Source: Actinomycetes bacterium (GTDB taxonomy: Bacteria; Actinomycetota; Actinomycetes; Nanopelagicales; Nanopelagicaceae). Taken from it: DNA of 64,000 nucleotides. Positions within the stretch are counted from its first letter, which is position 1. Each line of letters begins with the position of its first letter. A program made the translations under genes and the position numbers. Location of the stretch: assembly GCA_025355665.1 (NCBI GenBank), contig JANXZF010000138.1, positions 1 to 64,000 on the forward strand, in the 5' to 3' direction. Below, one piece after another: positions 61,397 to 64,000 of this stretch. The notes beneath the pieces were generated by a model that worked only from the letters and a program-made list of their open reading frames with translations, ran no database searches and was not told the DNA's origin.

Positions 61397-62407
61397 ATGA
61401 AATTCGCTGGGGTGATGAGGGTTTGTCTTGCCCTCACGATCTTCGTCGGAATTTCGGTAGCACCGGCCAGCGCGGCTCCTTCGTTGCGCGATGTCCAACG
61501 CCAGATCGTCCAACTTCAGGAGCAGGCAGCCGCATCGGCCGAAGGTGCCCAGGCGGCCAAAGTGCAACTCGACCAGCTCACCCGCACCTTGACCGGAATC
61601 CGCCAACAGGCAGCGGTACAAGGAAAAACGGTTACTCAACTTCGTAGATCCCTAGGCGCCATCGCCATAACCCAGTACCAATCCGGGGGGCTGAGTCAGA
61701 GCTTGGAACTTCTATTCTCCTCCGATCCGACTTTGTATCTCTCTGCCGCTGGATCGTTAGATGCGATTACACGTCGCAAGTCCCTTCAGCTCCACCAATA
61801 TGCGGCGGCTCGCCAGAGACTCGATGCCACGACTATGACGGTTAACGACAAGTTGTCATTAGTGAGGGCGACGCAGGCTCGTTTGGCGGCGCAGACAGCG
61901 CTAGCCAATTCAAAATTGAAGCAGGTGGAGACGTTGCTGGCTAAATTGAAGCAGGCTGACCGAATTCGACTTGCCAAACTCAACGACCAAGCAAATGCTC
62001 AAGATCAAAAATCTTCGCTGGCATTCGCCAAAACAGCCGGAGGAGTATCGGGCAGAGCAGGAATTGCCATTCGCTTTGCGCTTAAGCAAATCGGTGATCG
62101 ATATGTATTTGGCGCTGCTGGGATGATCTATTGGGATTGTTCCGGGCTCACCATGCGCGCATATCAAGCGGCCGGTGTTTCACTTCCTCACTCGGCGGCG
62201 GCTCAATCAAACTACGGCCGAAGAGTTCCGCTTAATCAATTGCAACCTGGCGACATTGTCTTTTTTGGCTCGCCGATCGGGCATAATGGAATTTACTTGG
62301 GCGGAGGCAAAATGGTTGATGCACCCCACACCGGCGCTCGCGTGCGAGTTGAATCATTCGGCGCCTGGTTTGGATCGGAACGGCTAGTAGCTGCCCGCCG
62401 TTTCTAA
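61397..62407 (+). CDS. NlpC/P60 family peptidoglycan hydrolase with coiled-coil N-terminus
   Basis: Signal peptide, coiled coil, then YWDCSGLTMRAYQAAGVSLPHSAAAQ...LQPGDIVFFGSPIGHNGIYLGGGKMVDAPHTG. Confidence 0.95.
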   Translation: MKFAGVMRVCLALTIFVGISVAPASAAPSLRDVQRQIVQLQEQAAASAEGAQAAKVQLDQLTRTLTGIRQQAAVQGKTVTQLRRSLGAIAITQYQSGGLSQSLELLFSSDPTLYLSAAGSLDAITRRKSLQLHQYAAARQRLDATTMTVNDKLSLVRATQARLAAQTALANSKLKQVETLLAKLKQADRIRLAKLNDQANAQDQKSSLAFAKTAGGVSGRAGIAIRFALKQIGDRYVFGAAGMIYWDCSGLTMRAYQAAGVSLPHSAAAQSNYGRRVPLNQLQPGDIVFFGSPIGHNGIYLGGGKMVDAPHTGARVRVESFGAWFGSERLVAARRF

Positions 62408-63544
62408 ATGAAGAAAATTCTTTTTGTTACAAATGATTTTGGTCCTCGTGCCGGCGGGATCGAGTCCTTCATTATGGGATTGGTCGAGAGACTTCCTAAG
62501 GATTCGGTAACTGTATTCACTTCATCTCAAGGTGATACCTCTGCTTACGATGCAAAATGGAAAGTCGATGGAGTTGAGGTAATTCGTGATCGCACTAAGA
62601 TGTTGCTTCCAACGCCACGCATTGCTTGGGCAATTCGATCTATTGTTAAGAAGACCGAACCGTCAGTAGCGTGCTTTGGCGCGGCGGCGCCGTTAGCCCT
62701 TCTTGCTCCGACTTTGCGCAAGGCAGGTGTTCAACGAATCGTTTCCCTCACCCATGGTCATGAAGTCTGGTGGGCCAAGGTTTTTCCTTTTTCACTTGCG
62801 ATTAGGCGCGTTGGCAATACTGTAGATGCGCTCACGTACTTGGGAGATTTCACGAAACGAAACATTTCGCGTTCTCTCTCGCCAAAGGCGCAGAAGGCCA
62901 TGGTTCACCTCGCACCGGGAATAGACACTTCGCATTTCGTGCCCTTAGAAGCACCATCTGAATTGCGCGAAGAACTGGGCTTGACGCATAAGTCCGTCAT
63001 CGTCAGCGTGGGTCGACTCGTCCCTCGCAAGGGGCAGGATCGGCTTATCGAAGCATTGCCACTTATTAGTAAGTCAATCGCCAACGTGCACTTGCTTCTC
63101 GTTGGTGAAGGAAGTTACCGAAAATCTCTTGAAAAAATGGTTGCCAAAAGGGAATTGGGTAGAAACGTCACATTTGTTGGAAGAGTGAACTTCGCCAAAC
63201 TTCCAGCGTATTTCCAGTGTGGAGACATCTTCGCGATGCCATCGCGCAGTCGACTTGCTGGCCTTGAAGTTGAAGGGCTAGGCATTGTCTATTTGGAGGC
63301 AGGCGCTTGTGGGCTTCCCGTTATTGCGGGCAACTCGGGTGGCGCACCTGATGCAGTCGTTGATGGAGTCACGGGAATTGTCGTGGATGGAACTAATGCT
63401 AATGAGATTGCTGCAGCGATTGTGCGAGTCTTGAGCGATCCGGCGAAAGCAAAGGCGATGGGTGAAAAGGGGAATGAGTGGGTGAGATCGGGCTGGTCAT
63501 GGAAGATCTGGTCGGACAAATTTGCTCAACTTCTTCAAATCTGA
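62408..63544 (+). CDS. GT4-family glycosyltransferase (PimB-like)
   Basis: VTNDFGPRAGGIESFIMGL, VGRLVPRKGQDRLIEALP, EVEGLGIVYLEAGACGLPVIAGNSGGAPDAV. Confidence 0.92.
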   Translation: MKKILFVTNDFGPRAGGIESFIMGLVERLPKDSVTVFTSSQGDTSAYDAKWKVDGVEVIRDRTKMLLPTPRIAWAIRSIVKKTEPSVACFGAAAPLALLAPTLRKAGVQRIVSLTHGHEVWWAKVFPFSLAIRRVGNTVDALTYLGDFTKRNISRSLSPKAQKAMVHLAPGIDTSHFVPLEAPSELREELGLTHKSVIVSVGRLVPRKGQDRLIEALPLISKSIANVHLLLVGEGSYRKSLEKMVAKRELGRNVTFVGRVNFAKLPAYFQCGDIFAMPSRSRLAGLEVEGLGIVYLEAGACGLPVIAGNSGGAPDAVVDGVTGIVVDGTNANEIAAAIVRVLSDPAKAKAMGEKGNEWVRSGWSWKIWSDKFAQLLQI

Positions 63545-64000
63545 GAAATCAATCCTTGCTTAATGCTGAGCGCCACGGCCGCGCTTCTATTCGATACTGA
63601 GAGTTTTCGGTAGATTGAAGATAAGTGGGTTTTAACTGTGGCTTCACTTATAAATAATTCATCCGCGATTTGTGACGACATCCTTCCCTTAGGCAAAAGC
63701 GCCAAGATTTCGAGCTCTCTCGCGGTGAGACCAAAGCCATTTTCTTTTCTAGATACTGCTGCCTTCAAGCCCTTGGCTGAAAAACTGTTCGGTGATTTAT
63801 AAGAATGCAGTACAGCGGAGACAACTTCCTTGACCGGATCACTTTTAAGGACGTAAGCACTCGCTCCAGCCTGCAAAGAGGCGAGAAGATTGGCGTCATC
63901 ATCGTTGAAAGTGAGAACCACGATTCCGATAGTAGGTGAGACGCTTCTTGCCCACGCAATCACTTCTAGACCGCTTCCATCTGGAAGATTCAAATCGACG
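63535..64000 (-). CDS. Two-component response regulator, NarL/LuxR type (N-terminus outside the window)
   Basis: DLNLPDGSGLEVIAW receiver motif at window edge; LTARELEILALLPKGRMSSQIADELFISEATVKTHLSSIYRKLSVSNRSAAV HTH. Confidence 0.93.
   Translation of the reverse strand, partial: VDLNLPDGSGLEVIAWARSVSPTIGIVVLTFNDDDANLLASLQAGASAYVLKSDPVKEVVSAVLHSYKSPNSFSAKGLKAAVSRKENGFGLTARELEILALLPKGRMSSQIADELFISEATVKTHLSSIYRKLSVSNRSAAVALSIKQGLISQI

Overview
This 64 kb window reads as actinobacterial chromosome, with moderate GC and possibly a freshwater Nanopelagicales-like lineage (lineage is inference). Most of it is a conserved housekeeping backbone: rpsO-pnp-M16 peptidase-dapB ... thyX-dapA-RNase J-ftsK-rodZ-like-rimO-pgsA-cinA-clgR-like, then recA-recX-miaB-miaA-dapF-hflX, then DUF4193/DUF3093/dut/DUF3159/trkA pair/TRAM methyltransferase/acn/dxs/fadJ-fadA, and later RNase D/DUF3000/EamA/NlpC-P60/GT4. 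Between the clgR-like/TetR genes and recA sits a ~15-16 kb alpha-glucan island (~18.8-33.8 kb). It contains two carbohydrate ABC importer operons (no ATPase gene in either), two ROK regulators, two short GH15 enzymes, one GH31, and one apparently cytoplasmic GH66 (dextranase/cycloisomaltooligosaccharide-type). Most notable observations: (1) rpsO has an in-frame TAA in its middle; (2) a C-terminal GH31 remnant lies in frame directly after the GH66 stop codon; (3) a 34-bp near-perfect palindrome contains the only plausible start codons of a MalF-type permease; (4) the ORF track misses a 58-aa cysteine-rich CDS at 61158-61334; (5) a 20-bp perfect palindrome lies just upstream of aconitase; (6) a LexA-type box lies upstream of recA; (7) there is a nine-repeat WG lipoprotein. 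All product names come from reading the translated sequences; no database search was run.
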